Assembly: GCA_009774395.1 (NCBI GenBank)
Contig: VSNQ01000060.1
Span: 1-25,964, forward strand
Source of the DNA: Lachnospiraceae bacterium
GTDB taxonomy: Bacteria > Bacillota > Clostridia > Lachnospirales > Lachnospiraceae
Reading direction: 5' to 3'
DNA length: 25,964 bases
A program made the position numbers and the translations under genes. The notes under the pieces were generated by a model. That model was not told the DNA's origin and did not search any database. It saw nothing but the letters and a program-made list of their open reading frames with translations. Shown here piece after piece: positions 1-6,401 of this stretch (positions within the stretch are counted from its first letter, which is position 1; every line of letters starts with the position of its first letter).

Positions 1-146
1 GAAAATTTAAAAAAATTGGAGCCATTACAAAAAAAATCATTATTGTTCTTATATTTTGTTGCTTGAATACAAAGGGCATGATAAAATGATAAATATTTAA
101 AAATTTAGAGTATATTTTGCTGTTGTGAAAAAAATTGCCGATTGCA

Positions 147-175
147 ATGACAAAATGAATAAAAAAGGGTATAAT
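147..175 (+). promoter_or_regulatory. Predicted sigma-A promoter of the DUF1653 gene
   Basis: ATGACA (147-152) and a perfect TATAAT (170-175) are separated by 17 bases in AT-rich DNA. This would give a leader of roughly 80 bases before the ATG at 265. The rest of 1-264 is AT-rich with no convincing gene. Confidence 0.6.
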
Positions 176-264
176 TTGTAAGAGAAATATTGTAATGATA
201 AAAGTAACTAAAAAATAAGCAGGGTAAAAAAGAAAAAGTTAAGATAAGAGAGGTAAGATGAAAG

Positions 265-801
265 ATGAGGGAATATCCGAAGCCGCAGGAAATATACAGG
301 CATTTTAAAGGAAATTGCTATCAGGTGATCACATTGGCACGCAATGTGGAGGACGGGGAAAAAATGATTGTATATCAACAGCTTTATGCGCCATTTGAGA
401 TATGTGTGCGCCCACTTGAGCGGTTTATGCGAAAAATTGACGTGCGCAAATATCCAAACGAAACACAAGTCTATCGGTTTGAGCGGATTGATTCACGCGG
501 GGAGCATACACAGGAGCAGAAACCAGAAGTACAAAAGGCTGTGGTTACAAAAGAGCAGGAGGAAGCACAGCCAGAGCCTGCACTTGCGCCAGGGCTGATG
601 GCTTTTCTGGATGCGGATAGTTATGAGCGGAAACTTGAAATTTTAAGTATGCTGCACCCGACAATTACCGACGAAATGATTGATACAATGGCAGTTAGCT
701 TGGATACAGAGATAAAAGATGGGGATATAGAACAACGCTACAGTGACATCAAGAATTGTTTGATTACAATGGAACGATTCGAATGCAACAGACTTAGGTA
801 A
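265..801 (+). CDS. DUF1653 domain protein with C-terminal extension
   Basis: The 178-residue protein begins with a DUF1653 domain at about residues 8-75. It shows the family pattern YRHFKGNCYQV, then VYQQLY, then VRPLERF and a closing YRFERI. DUF1653 proteins are small, widespread and of unknown function. After the domain comes a Glu/Gln-rich low-complexity stretch (about 76-108), followed by a helical, acidic C-terminal segment of about 70 residues that most DUF1653 proteins lack. An AGAGAGG ribosome site at 247-253 supports the ATG at 265; an ATG at 258 is out of frame. The glycosyltransferase gene follows after 15 bases, so the two are probably co-transcribed. The domain call is confident, but the cellular role is unknown. 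Confidence 0.85.
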   Translation: MREYPKPQEIYRHFKGNCYQVITLARNVEDGEKMIVYQQLYAPFEICVRPLERFMRKIDVRKYPNETQVYRFERIDSRGEHTQEQKPEVQKAVVTKEQEEAQPEPALAPGLMAFLDADSYERKLEILSMLHPTITDEMIDTMAVSLDTEIKDGDIEQRYSDIKNCLITMERFECNRLR

Positions 802-816
802 GGAGATTAGAAATTC

Positions 817-1842
817 ATGAAACTTTTAACAATTGCAATTCCTTGTTATAATTCTTCCGCATATATGAGGAAATGTATTGACTCCCTGCTGCCGGGGGGA
901 GATGATGTAGAGATTATTATTGTCAATGATGGATCTAGTGATAATACTGCGGATATTGCGGAGGAATACAGGGAGCGTTTCCCTAGTATTGTTAAGGTAG
1001 TAAACAAGGAAAACGGCGGACATGGTTCGGCGGTAAATGTGGGAATTGAGAATGCGGCAGGATTATATTTTAAAGTCGTAGATAGTGATGACTGGGTAAG
1101 TCTCAGTGCATATACAGAGATATTAAAACTGCTCAATAACTTGGTGCAAGGTGGTCAGTTTATTGATATGTTGATTAGCAATTTTGTCTATGAGAAAGAA
1201 GGGGAAAAGCGCAAAAAGGTAATTCACTATCATCATGCATTACCGGAAGAACGTGTTTTTACATGGAAAGATGTGCGGCATTTTCGTGTAGGTCAGTATA
1301 TTCTAATGCATTCTGTAATTTATCGAACGAATTTATTGCGCGAATGTGGTTTACAACTTCCAGAGCATACATTTTACGTTGACAATATCTTTGTGTTTCA
1401 GCCGCTGCCATATGTAAAGACGATGTATTATCTTGATGTAAATTTTTACCGTTATTATATTGGACGTGCCGATCAGTCAGTAAATGAACAGGTTATGATT
1501 GGCAGGATTGACCAGCAGATTATGGTAAATAAAATAATGGTAGACTATTATTTGGAGGAAAAACCGCGTATTTGTTCGAATGGGAAAGTACGGCGGTATA
1601 TGCGCAATTATTTGGATATTATTACCACAGTTTCCTCGGCACTGCTGATTCGCTCTGGATTGGAGGAAAATCTGGAGAAGAAAAAAGAACTTTGGAATTA
1701 TATTAAGAAAAAAGATATGTGGCTGTGGGCGCGTATGCGTTCCGGCATTTTAGGGAATGCGATGAACCTTCCAGGCAAGCTCGGCAGGCGAATTACGGTA
1801 GATGGGTATCGGATTTGCCAGAGGATTTTCCATTTTAACTGA
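817..1842 (+). CDS. Family 2 glycosyltransferase (GT-A fold)
   Basis: The 341-residue protein starts with a GT-A nucleotide-sugar binding domain. It has TIAIPCYN at the N terminus, VNDGSSDNT at about 36-44, NGGHGSAVNVG at about 66-76, and the metal-binding VDSDDW at about 88-93. These are the hallmarks of GT2 enzymes, which transfer a sugar from a nucleotide-sugar donor. The C-terminal 200 residues are basic and aromatic, with no clear transmembrane segment, so it probably acts on the cytoplasmic face of the membrane in making a polysaccharide or glycoconjugate. AAGGAG at 800-805 lies 11 bases before the ATG. Donor and acceptor cannot be read from the sequence, and there are no neighbouring polysaccharide genes to help. 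Confidence 0.87.
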   Translation: MKLLTIAIPCYNSSAYMRKCIDSLLPGGDDVEIIIVNDGSSDNTADIAEEYRERFPSIVKVVNKENGGHGSAVNVGIENAAGLYFKVVDSDDWVSLSAYTEILKLLNNLVQGGQFIDMLISNFVYEKEGEKRKKVIHYHHALPEERVFTWKDVRHFRVGQYILMHSVIYRTNLLRECGLQLPEHTFYVDNIFVFQPLPYVKTMYYLDVNFYRYYIGRADQSVNEQVMIGRIDQQIMVNKIMVDYYLEEKPRICSNGKVRRYMRNYLDIITTVSSALLIRSGLEENLEKKKELWNYIKKKDMWLWARMRSGILGNAMNLPGKLGRRITVDGYRICQRIFHFN

Positions 1843-1850
1843 CATAACCC

Positions 1851-1879
1851 TTGTAAAATATGCGAAAACAAGGTATACT
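1851..1879 (+). promoter_or_regulatory. Predicted glyA promoter
   Basis: TTGTAA (1851-1856) and TATACT (1874-1879) have exactly 17 bases between them, a good sigma-A match. It lies inside the N-terminal part of the longest glyA reading frame, which would open at 1860. Transcripts starting near 1886 could not encode that extension. The leader of about 130 bases contains TAGATGA/TCATCTA and ATATAC/GTATAT inverted repeats just before the start. Confidence 0.6.
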
Positions 1880-2018
1880 ATATTTCCAGATTCACGTAGG
1901 GCAAATGAAATGGAATATGAAACAAAATTTAGGAAAGGAAAAGCTATTAGATGAAGAGAATTTAGCAAATCATCTAGCATATATACATTGGTATATGTTT
2001 TTAGTAGCAGGTATGATT

Positions 2019-3260
2019 ATGTACGCATTTGACGAAATTAAGAAAGTTGACCCACAGATTGCAGAGGCGATTGTAGCAGAGCAGGAACGGCAGAATAGCC
2101 ATATTGAGCTGATTGCTTCCGAGAACTGGGTAAGCAAGGCAGTGATGGCAGCAATGGGCAGTCCGCTAACAAACAAATATGCGGAAGGATATCCAGCAAA
2201 GCGCTATTATGGTGGATGTGAGTGTGTGGATGTGGTAGAAAATCTTGCAATTGAGCGTGCAAAGAAACTTTTTGGATGCGATTATGCAAATGTTCAGCCA
2301 CATTCCGGTGCACAGGCGAATATGGCAGTACAGTTTGCTGTATTGCAGCCAGGCGATACTATTATGGGAATGAATCTTGATCATGGTGGTCATTTAACAC
2401 ACGGCTCACCGGTCAATATGTCTGGGAAATATTTTAAGGTAGTACCATACGGTGTTGATGACAATGGATTTCTGGATTATGACAAAATGCACCAGTTGGC
2501 GTTAGAGTGCAAGCCCAAAATGATTATTGCCGGTGCAAGCGCATATGCTAGAACGATTGATTTTAAGCGTTTCCGCGAAGTGTGTGACGAGGTTGGCGCT
2601 GTGTTAATGGTGGATATGGCGCATATTGCCGGATTAGTGGCAGCCGGACTGCATCCAAGTCCTATGCCGTATGCAGATGTTGTTACAACAACGACACACA
2701 AGACACTGCGTGGGCCGCGCGGCGGATTAATACTTGCCAATCAGGAAGCCGCAGATAAATATAACTTTAACAAAGCGATATTCCCTGGGATTCAAGGTGG
2801 GCCATTAATGCACGTAATCGCAGCCAAGGCAGTCTGCTTCCAAGAAGCGCTAAGCGATGATTTTAAAGTCTATCAGCAGCAGATTATAAAAAATGCACAG
2901 GCACTTTGCAAAGGGCTTATGGACAGGAATATTAAAATTGTTTCCGGCGGAACAGACAATCATTTAATGCTTGTAGACCTTACTACATATGATTTAACGG
3001 GTAAGGCTGTAGAGAAATTAATGGACGAGGCGCATATTACTTGTAATAAAAATACCATTCCAAACGATCCGAAGTCACCGTTTGTCACCAGCGGAATCCG
3101 TCTTGGTACACCCGCAGTTACCAGCCGCGGCATGAAGGAAGCAGATATGGATCAGGTTGCAGAAGCAATCGCAATGGTTATTAAACAGCAGGAAGATGGT
3201 GTGGCAGGCGCGCGCGCAATCGTACAGTCGCTGACGGATAAGTATCCTCTGTGTGATTAA
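2019..3260 (+). CDS. glyA: Serine hydroxymethyltransferase
   Basis: GlyA is a PLP enzyme that interconverts serine plus tetrahydrofolate with glycine plus 5,10-methylene-tetrahydrofolate, supplying one-carbon units in the cytoplasm. The protein shows HIELIASENW near the N terminus, KYAEGYPAKRYYGG, QPHSGAQANMAV, DMAHIAGLVAAG, and the PLP-lysine motif TTTTHKTLRGPRGG with Lys at about residue 228, where the E. coli enzyme has Lys229. From the ATG at 2019 (MYAFDEIKK) the protein is 413 residues, a normal family length. The frame is open back to 1860, but that start has no ribosome site, and the extra 53 residues are not GlyA-like and overlap a predicted promoter. AGCAGG (2006-2011) is a modest ribosome site; ATG 2013 is a close alternative start. 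Confidence 0.95.
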   Translation: MYAFDEIKKVDPQIAEAIVAEQERQNSHIELIASENWVSKAVMAAMGSPLTNKYAEGYPAKRYYGGCECVDVVENLAIERAKKLFGCDYANVQPHSGAQANMAVQFAVLQPGDTIMGMNLDHGGHLTHGSPVNMSGKYFKVVPYGVDDNGFLDYDKMHQLALECKPKMIIAGASAYARTIDFKRFREVCDEVGAVLMVDMAHIAGLVAAGLHPSPMPYADVVTTTTHKTLRGPRGGLILANQEAADKYNFNKAIFPGIQGGPLMHVIAAKAVCFQEALSDDFKVYQQQIIKNAQALCKGLMDRNIKIVSGGTDNHLMLVDLTTYDLTGKAVEKLMDEAHITCNKNTIPNDPKSPFVTSGIRLGTPAVTSRGMKEADMDQVAEAIAMVIKQQEDGVAGARAIVQSLTDKYPLCD

Positions 3261-3302
3261 ATACGTTGAAATATAACGCTTCGGGGGCTTGTACGTATTT
3301 TT
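3259..3302 (+). terminator. Possible intrinsic terminator after glyA
   Basis: A perfect 8-base inverted repeat, AAATACGT (3259-3266) and ACGTATTT (3293-3300), runs into TTTTT right after the glyA stop codon. The stem is AT-rich and the 26-base interior is long, so this would be a weak terminator. Confidence 0.4.
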
Positions 3303-3346
3303 GACAGTAGATTTTGGGATGCGCATGTTGAATTTATAAAGGATTA

Positions 3347-3387
3347 GGAACTGTCGAAATGTGACAGCTATGTTTCAAGACAGTTCC
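3347..3387 (+). repeat. Short fold-back element with GGAACTGTC ends
   Basis: GGAACTGTC (3347-3355) is matched by GACAGTTCC (3379-3387). The 23-base interior can extend the stem with GAAA/TTTC. The element is flanked on both sides by TTA (3344-3346 and 3388-3390), as if inserted with a 3-base target duplication. Its ends nearly match those of the larger element at 5247-5402. No T-run follows, so it is not a typical terminator. It ends 17 bases before the next start codon. Confidence 0.6.
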
Positions 3388-3404
3388 TTACTATAGGGAA
3401 TAGA

Positions 3405-4694
3405 ATGAAAAAGGAACTGACAAGTAGGCAAAAAAGACGGCGCAGGCGCATTCGGAATCAACTTTTTGCGTATTTGGTGCTGATTGTTGTAGCTGCAGTA
3501 GTGCTTGCGGGTGGTTATTTTGGGGCGAATGCTGTTACAAAATACATTAAGGATTATAATGAAAAGGTAAATGATGCCGTTGCGGAGGCAGAATCTAATG
3601 CGTCAAGCGAAATGCAAAGTGATCCGGCACCGCAGGAGCCAGGGCAGGAAGCGAATGAAGGGGATGAGCTAGAGCCTGATAATAATACACCCATTGATAC
3701 AGATCAACTGGATGTATTGGTAAATAAATATTTGCAGAATTTAACGATTGAACAGATGGTTGCGGGAATGTTTATGGTATCGCCGGAGTCTATTACAGGC
3801 GTGCAGACAGTAATTCAGGCAGGTTCTGGTACAAAAACGGCGCTTACGGAGAATCCGGTAGGTGGTTTGTATTACAGCGCCAAGAATTTTAAGTCAGAAC
3901 AGCAATTCCAGGAGATGCTTGCGAATACAAAAAACTTTGTAGATTATCCGTTATTTCTGGCAGTTGCTAGAGAGTGTGGCGATAACAAAGATTTTGGAAT
4001 AGAAACAACGGCAAAAGCAGCAGAATTAACAGATGCGGACAATGTAAAGAGCGCATACGGGACCATTGCAGGAAAATTGGCGGGATATGGTATCAATATG
4101 AATTTTGCGCCTGTCGCCGAAGTTGCCCCTGCTGAGGGAGGTGCAAGCCTAAATGAGCGCACATTCGGTTCGGATGCTGCTACAGCGGCGCCGTTAGTGA
4201 ATGCGGCAGTTCAGGCAATGCAGGCATCACATATTTATGCAGTACTCCAAAAATTTCCCAGTTCCTCTACCGTAACAAAATCTTTGGAGGAATTGAAGAA
4301 CAGTGAATTTGTTATTTATAATACAGCAATCCAAAACGGTGCAGATTGCATTATGGTATCTCATGCAGCGGCAAAGGAAGTGATTGGTGATGAAACACCA
4401 AGTTCCCTGTCATCTGTAATGATTACGGATATCCTGCGCAATACGCTTGGTTTCCAAGGAGTAGTGATAACGGACGCGCTTAATGATGGCGCTATAACCA
4501 GCAAATATTCTTCGGCAGAAGCCGCCATTGCAGCAATTCAAGCGGGGGCAGATGTTCTTTTAGAGCCGGAGGACTATCAAGAAGCATATCAAGGCGTATT
4601 GCAGGCTGTCGCCGACGGCACAATCTCAAAAGAACGCCTGCAGGCTTCGCTGTATCGGATTTATTATTTAAAATATAAGTATACGCTGGAATAG
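3405..4694 (+). CDS. Membrane-anchored GH3-like protein, probably catalytically altered
   Basis: The 429-residue protein has a very basic N terminus (KRRRRR), one transmembrane segment at about 18-41, an acidic Pro/Glu/Asn-rich linker to about 100, and then a glycoside hydrolase family 3 N-terminal domain to the end. Family features include TIEQMVAGMF, GGLYYSAKNF, GINMNFAPVAEV at about 229-240, ERTFGSDA and VVITDALNDGAI with the presumed nucleophile Asp at about 357. It most resembles NagZ-type beta-N-acetylhexosaminidases, which act in cell-wall turnover. The NagZ loop KHFPGHG, which carries the His of the catalytic dyad, reads LQKFPSSS here at about 281-288, so both His residues are missing. 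It may be inactive, a binding protein, or use another acid/base. Probably anchored with its domain outside the cell. The ribosome site is weak (AGGGAATAG). Confidence 0.8.
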   Translation: MKKELTSRQKRRRRRIRNQLFAYLVLIVVAAVVLAGGYFGANAVTKYIKDYNEKVNDAVAEAESNASSEMQSDPAPQEPGQEANEGDELEPDNNTPIDTDQLDVLVNKYLQNLTIEQMVAGMFMVSPESITGVQTVIQAGSGTKTALTENPVGGLYYSAKNFKSEQQFQEMLANTKNFVDYPLFLAVARECGDNKDFGIETTAKAAELTDADNVKSAYGTIAGKLAGYGINMNFAPVAEVAPAEGGASLNERTFGSDAATAAPLVNAAVQAMQASHIYAVLQKFPSSSTVTKSLEELKNSEFVIYNTAIQNGADCIMVSHAAAKEVIGDETPSSLSSVMITDILRNTLGFQGVVITDALNDGAITSKYSSAEAAIAAIQAGADVLLEPEDYQEAYQGVLQAVADGTISKERLQASLYRIYYLKYKYTLE

Positions 4695-4718
4695 AGATAG
4701 AGTATGAGGCTTTTTATA

Positions 4719-4825
4719 ATATGGGGGCTGTCGCAATATGGCAAATGTATATAAGATAGTCTAATATTGTGCTGAGATTTATACTATATCTTGCATAGCC
4801 AACGTTTATTGCGACAACCTCATAT
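4719..4825 (+). repeat. Fold-back (MITE-like) element with GGGGCTGTCGC-type ends
   Basis: A 20-base left arm (4719-4738, core CTGTCGCAATA) pairs with TATTGCGACA-ACCTCATAT at 4807-4825, with one bulge and G-T pairs. Inner segments (GGC, ATG and AAGATA on the left; TATCTTGCATAGCC on the right) extend the fold imperfectly. ATAT sits at both edges, a possible target duplication that is also part of the palindrome. No coding capacity. It ends six bases before the ribosome site of the next gene and may supply part of its leader. Confidence 0.6.
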
Positions 4826-4843
4826 AATTAAAGGGGGGATTGT

Positions 4844-5239
4844 GTGCGCTATATTCAAGTTTTTAACAACCCCTTGTGGGGATTTTGGTTTGAAGCAGCA
4901 ATGCAGGAAAATGGGGTTGTATATTATAGGTCTTATCGAAATCCAAAAGATAAGGCAATGTTTCTAATTGCGAAAAGTTCCATCACTAAAATAATGCAAA
5001 TGATAGCTGACAAGCTTCCAATTCTTGATATCAACGATATTGGAGAAGCTGTTATAGATGGGCATTTGTGGGTAATAAAATATTGTGGAGAAAGTGTAGT
5101 ACAGCAAATACAAGGTTCTTCGGGAGAACCCAATTGGCGTTATCAGCAGATAAGAGATATTATGGCATTGATAAAGAATGCGATATGCAAGGATATGGGA
5201 AGCGGCTATATGGATGAAACAAAAGAATATAATTTTTAG
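4844..5239 (+). CDS. Hypothetical protein, 131 residues
   Basis: I do not recognise this protein. It opens with a GTG codon preceded by a strong AAGGGGGG ribosome site (4831-4838). The product is soluble, with no signal peptide or membrane segment. It has an aromatic N terminus (RYIQVFNNPLWGFWFEAA), a YYRSYRNPKDKAMFLIAKSS stretch near 28-47, a central GHLWVIKYCGE segment, and a C-terminal helix with two Cys/Met-rich patches. Size and composition would fit a small accessory or immunity-type protein, but no motif supports that. The gene sits between two fold-back elements (4719-4825 and 5247-5402) and has no partner gene nearby. Codon use and the ribosome site suggest a real gene. Confidence 0.6.
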   Translation: MRYIQVFNNPLWGFWFEAAMQENGVVYYRSYRNPKDKAMFLIAKSSITKIMQMIADKLPILDINDIGEAVIDGHLWVIKYCGESVVQQIQGSSGEPNWRYQQIRDIMALIKNAICKDMGSGYMDETKEYNF

Positions 5240-5246
5240 AAACTAA

Positions 5247-5402
5247 GGAACTGTTCAAAAATAACTTTTAATACCACTTGTCTTGTTCTCCGATAGCACC
5301 ACTCAAAAATCAATTACATAGCCCGCTATGCGCCTGATTTTTGAGTGGCACTCTCGAAGAAAAATCCTACGCGTTATTTAAAAGTTATTTATTAACAGTT
5401 CC
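5247..5402 (+). repeat. Fold-back MITE-like element, GGAACTGTT ends, TAA target duplication
   Basis: Terminal GGAACTGTT (5247-5255) and AACAGTTCC (5394-5402) are perfect inverted repeats, flanked by TAA on both sides (5244-5246 and 5403-5405). Just inside, AAATAACTTTTAA (5259-5271) pairs with TTAAAAGTTATTT (5378-5390). A nested stem pairs CCACTCAAAAATCA (5299-5312) with TGATTTTTGAGTGG (5335-5348), with CATAGC/GCTATG at its centre. The 156-base element has no open frame. Short terminal repeats plus a T-N-A duplication resemble non-autonomous derivatives of some IS5-family elements; that link is inference. As RNA it would form one long hairpin and might also end transcription from 4844-5239. 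Confidence 0.75.
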
Positions 5403-5436
5403 TAATGGGAATAAAATTGTTTAAGGAGAAAGAGCA

Positions 5437-5549
5437 GTGGAGTATTTATATATAAAAACACTGTATATCGAATTGACACACCGCTGTTATCAATGCATCA
5501 TAATGAAACGGAAATGACGACAGAACAGATTGTAAGAAAGCGAGGGAAC
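5437..5549 (+). pseudogene. Possible remnant of a radical SAM gene
   Basis: An AAGGAG site (5423-5428) precedes a GTG at 5437 that opens a 26-codon frame ending at 5517. It reads YIKTLYIELTHRC, which looks like the start of a radical SAM domain (xLTxRCNxxCxxC), but the frame then stops. In another frame from 5493 the DNA reads HHNETEMTTEQIVRKR, similar to what follows the Cys motif in such enzymes. Together they suggest a frameshifted, truncated N terminus joined to the Uma2 gene downstream. The evidence is short and could be chance; a promoter-like TTGACA at 5473 overlaps the same bases. Confidence 0.3.
5473..5501 (+). promoter_or_regulatory. Possible promoter of the Uma2 gene
   Basis: A perfect TTGACA (5473-5478) is followed after 17 bases by CATCAT (5496-5501), a 4 of 6 match to the -10 consensus. 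It would start transcripts about 45 bases before the ATG at 5554. It overlaps the putative radical SAM remnant. Confidence 0.4.
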
Positions 5550-5553
5550 AATA

Positions 5554-6099
5554 ATGGCATTAGCACAAGAACAAACATATACAATTGATGATATCTACGC
5601 TCTCCCCGATGGACAAAGAGCAGAACTTATTGATGGGAAAATATTTGATATGGCACCGCCGAACACAGTCCATCAAAGAATTTCATATGCATTTGCACGT
5701 AAGATTTCTGACTATATTGACAAAAATAATGGTAACTGTGAAGTATTTCTTGCACCTTTTGCAGTCTTTCTAAACCAAGACAGCCACAATTATGTAGAAC
5801 CGGATATTTCTGTTATCTGTGACAAAAACAAATTGGACGACCGCGGCTGTAATGGTGCACCAGACTGGATTATAGAAATTGTTTCTCCCAGCACGGGACG
5901 AATTGATTATGGAATTAAATTGTTTAAATATCGTACTGCAGGCGTGCGGGAATACTGGATTATTAATCCCAAAACCTGTACTGTAAATGTTTTTGACTTC
6001 GAATATGAAAAGGAATCCTTTCAGTATAGCTTTGAAGATGAGATTCCTGTGTGCATTTATCAAGATTTCCATATTTGTATCTCCGAACTATTAAAGTGA
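5554..6099 (+). CDS. Uma2 (DUF820) family restriction-endonuclease-fold protein
   Basis: The 181-residue protein matches the Uma2/DUF820 family, small PD-(D/E)xK-fold proteins common in cyanobacteria and Firmicutes and often annotated as putative endonucleases. Visible family marks are ELIDGKIFDMAPPNTVHQ at about 24-40, VEPDISVIC with Asp84, APDWIIEIVSPST with Glu108, Lys122/Lys125 in the following helix, and AGVREYWIINP at about 129-139. The order Asp84, Glu108, Lys122 fits an intact nuclease active site. The biological substrate of this family is not established. The start is the ATG at 5554, with GAGGG (5542-5546) as ribosome site. A strong terminator follows the stop codon within ten bases, so it is probably a monocistronic accessory gene. 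Confidence 0.88.
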   Translation: MALAQEQTYTIDDIYALPDGQRAELIDGKIFDMAPPNTVHQRISYAFARKISDYIDKNNGNCEVFLAPFAVFLNQDSHNYVEPDISVICDKNKLDDRGCNGAPDWIIEIVSPSTGRIDYGIKLFKYRTAGVREYWIINPKTCTVNVFDFEYEKESFQYSFEDEIPVCIYQDFHICISELLK

Positions 6100-6106
6100 A
6101 AAAAGA

Positions 6107-6148
6107 GGGCTGCCGCATTAAGGAAAACATATATGCGGCAGCCCTTTT
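6107..6148 (+). terminator. Strong intrinsic terminator after the Uma2 gene
   Basis: A perfect 12-base GC-rich stem, GGGCTGCCGCAT (6107-6118) with ATGCGGCAGCCC (6133-6144), has a 14-base loop and is followed by TTTT. The A-run before the left arm could let it work for - strand transcripts from the tRNA side as well. Confidence 0.85.
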
Positions 6149-6193
6149 CCAGATTCTCTAAAAGCTTCACGCTGATTTGATAATCAAGTAGCA

Positions 6194-6224
6194 AAATAAA
6201 AAATCCCTTGATTTACAAAGGATT
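6194..6224 (-). terminator. Intrinsic terminator of the minus-strand tRNA-Gly
   Basis: Read on the - strand, AATCCTTTG and CAAGGGATT form a 9-base stem with one G-T pair and a 5-base loop. A T-rich run of about ten bases follows. It begins eight bases after the 3' end of the tRNA, as expected for a single-tRNA transcription unit. Confidence 0.7.
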
Positions 6225-6231
6225 CTAACTA

Positions 6232-6304
6232 AGCGATAGACGGGGCTCGAACCCGCGGTCTCGACCTTGGCAAGGTCGCGCGTTACCAACTACGCCACTA
6301 TCGC
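6232..6304 (-). tRNA. tRNA-Gly (anticodon GCC)
   Basis: The - strand folds as a 73-base cloverleaf. The acceptor stem is GCGATAG/CTATCGC with discriminator T. The D arm contains GTAGTTGGTAAC. The anticodon stem is CGACC/GGTCG around the loop TTGCCAA, giving anticodon GCC for glycine. The T arm is GCGGG-TTCGAGC-CCCGT. The 3' CCA is not encoded. It has its own promoter and terminator. Confidence 0.95.
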
Positions 6305-6309
6305 GTTTC

Positions 6310-6340
6310 TATATTTTGTACTTCCTAAGTACAAAATATA
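6310..6340. repeat. 14-base palindrome over the tRNA-Gly start region
   Basis: TATATTTTGTACTT (6310-6323) and AAGTACAAAATATA (6327-6340) are perfect inverted repeats around a 3-base centre. They occupy the expected transcription start and leader of the tRNA-Gly gene and touch its -10 box. It could be an operator, an RNA hairpin in the tRNA leader, or chance in AT-rich DNA. Confidence 0.6.
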
Positions 6341-6368
6341 TATTACTACAAACTTTGGATGCTGTCAA
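6340..6368 (-). promoter_or_regulatory. Promoter of tRNA-Gly (GCC)
   Basis: On the - strand a perfect TTGACA (6363-6368) is followed after exactly 17 bases by TAATAT (6340-6345), a near-consensus sigma-A promoter typical of stable RNA genes. The start point would fall near 6333, about 30 bases before the mature tRNA. Confidence 0.75.
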
Positions 6369-6401
6369 CTACTTTTTTTATTTTTATTCTATTATTTTTT
6401 G

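Noticed and set aside
1860..2018. N-terminal extension of glyA
   Set aside because: No ribosome site, sequence unlike any GlyA, and it overlaps a predicted promoter.
1880..2018. Possible glycine or tetrahydrofolate riboswitch before glyA
   Set aside because: The leader is only about 130 bases and AT-rich, and shows none of the conserved aptamer motifs I know.
3346..3388. Hairpin as a glyA terminator
   Set aside because: No T-run follows it, and its ends and flanks match the fold-back element at 5247-5402 better.
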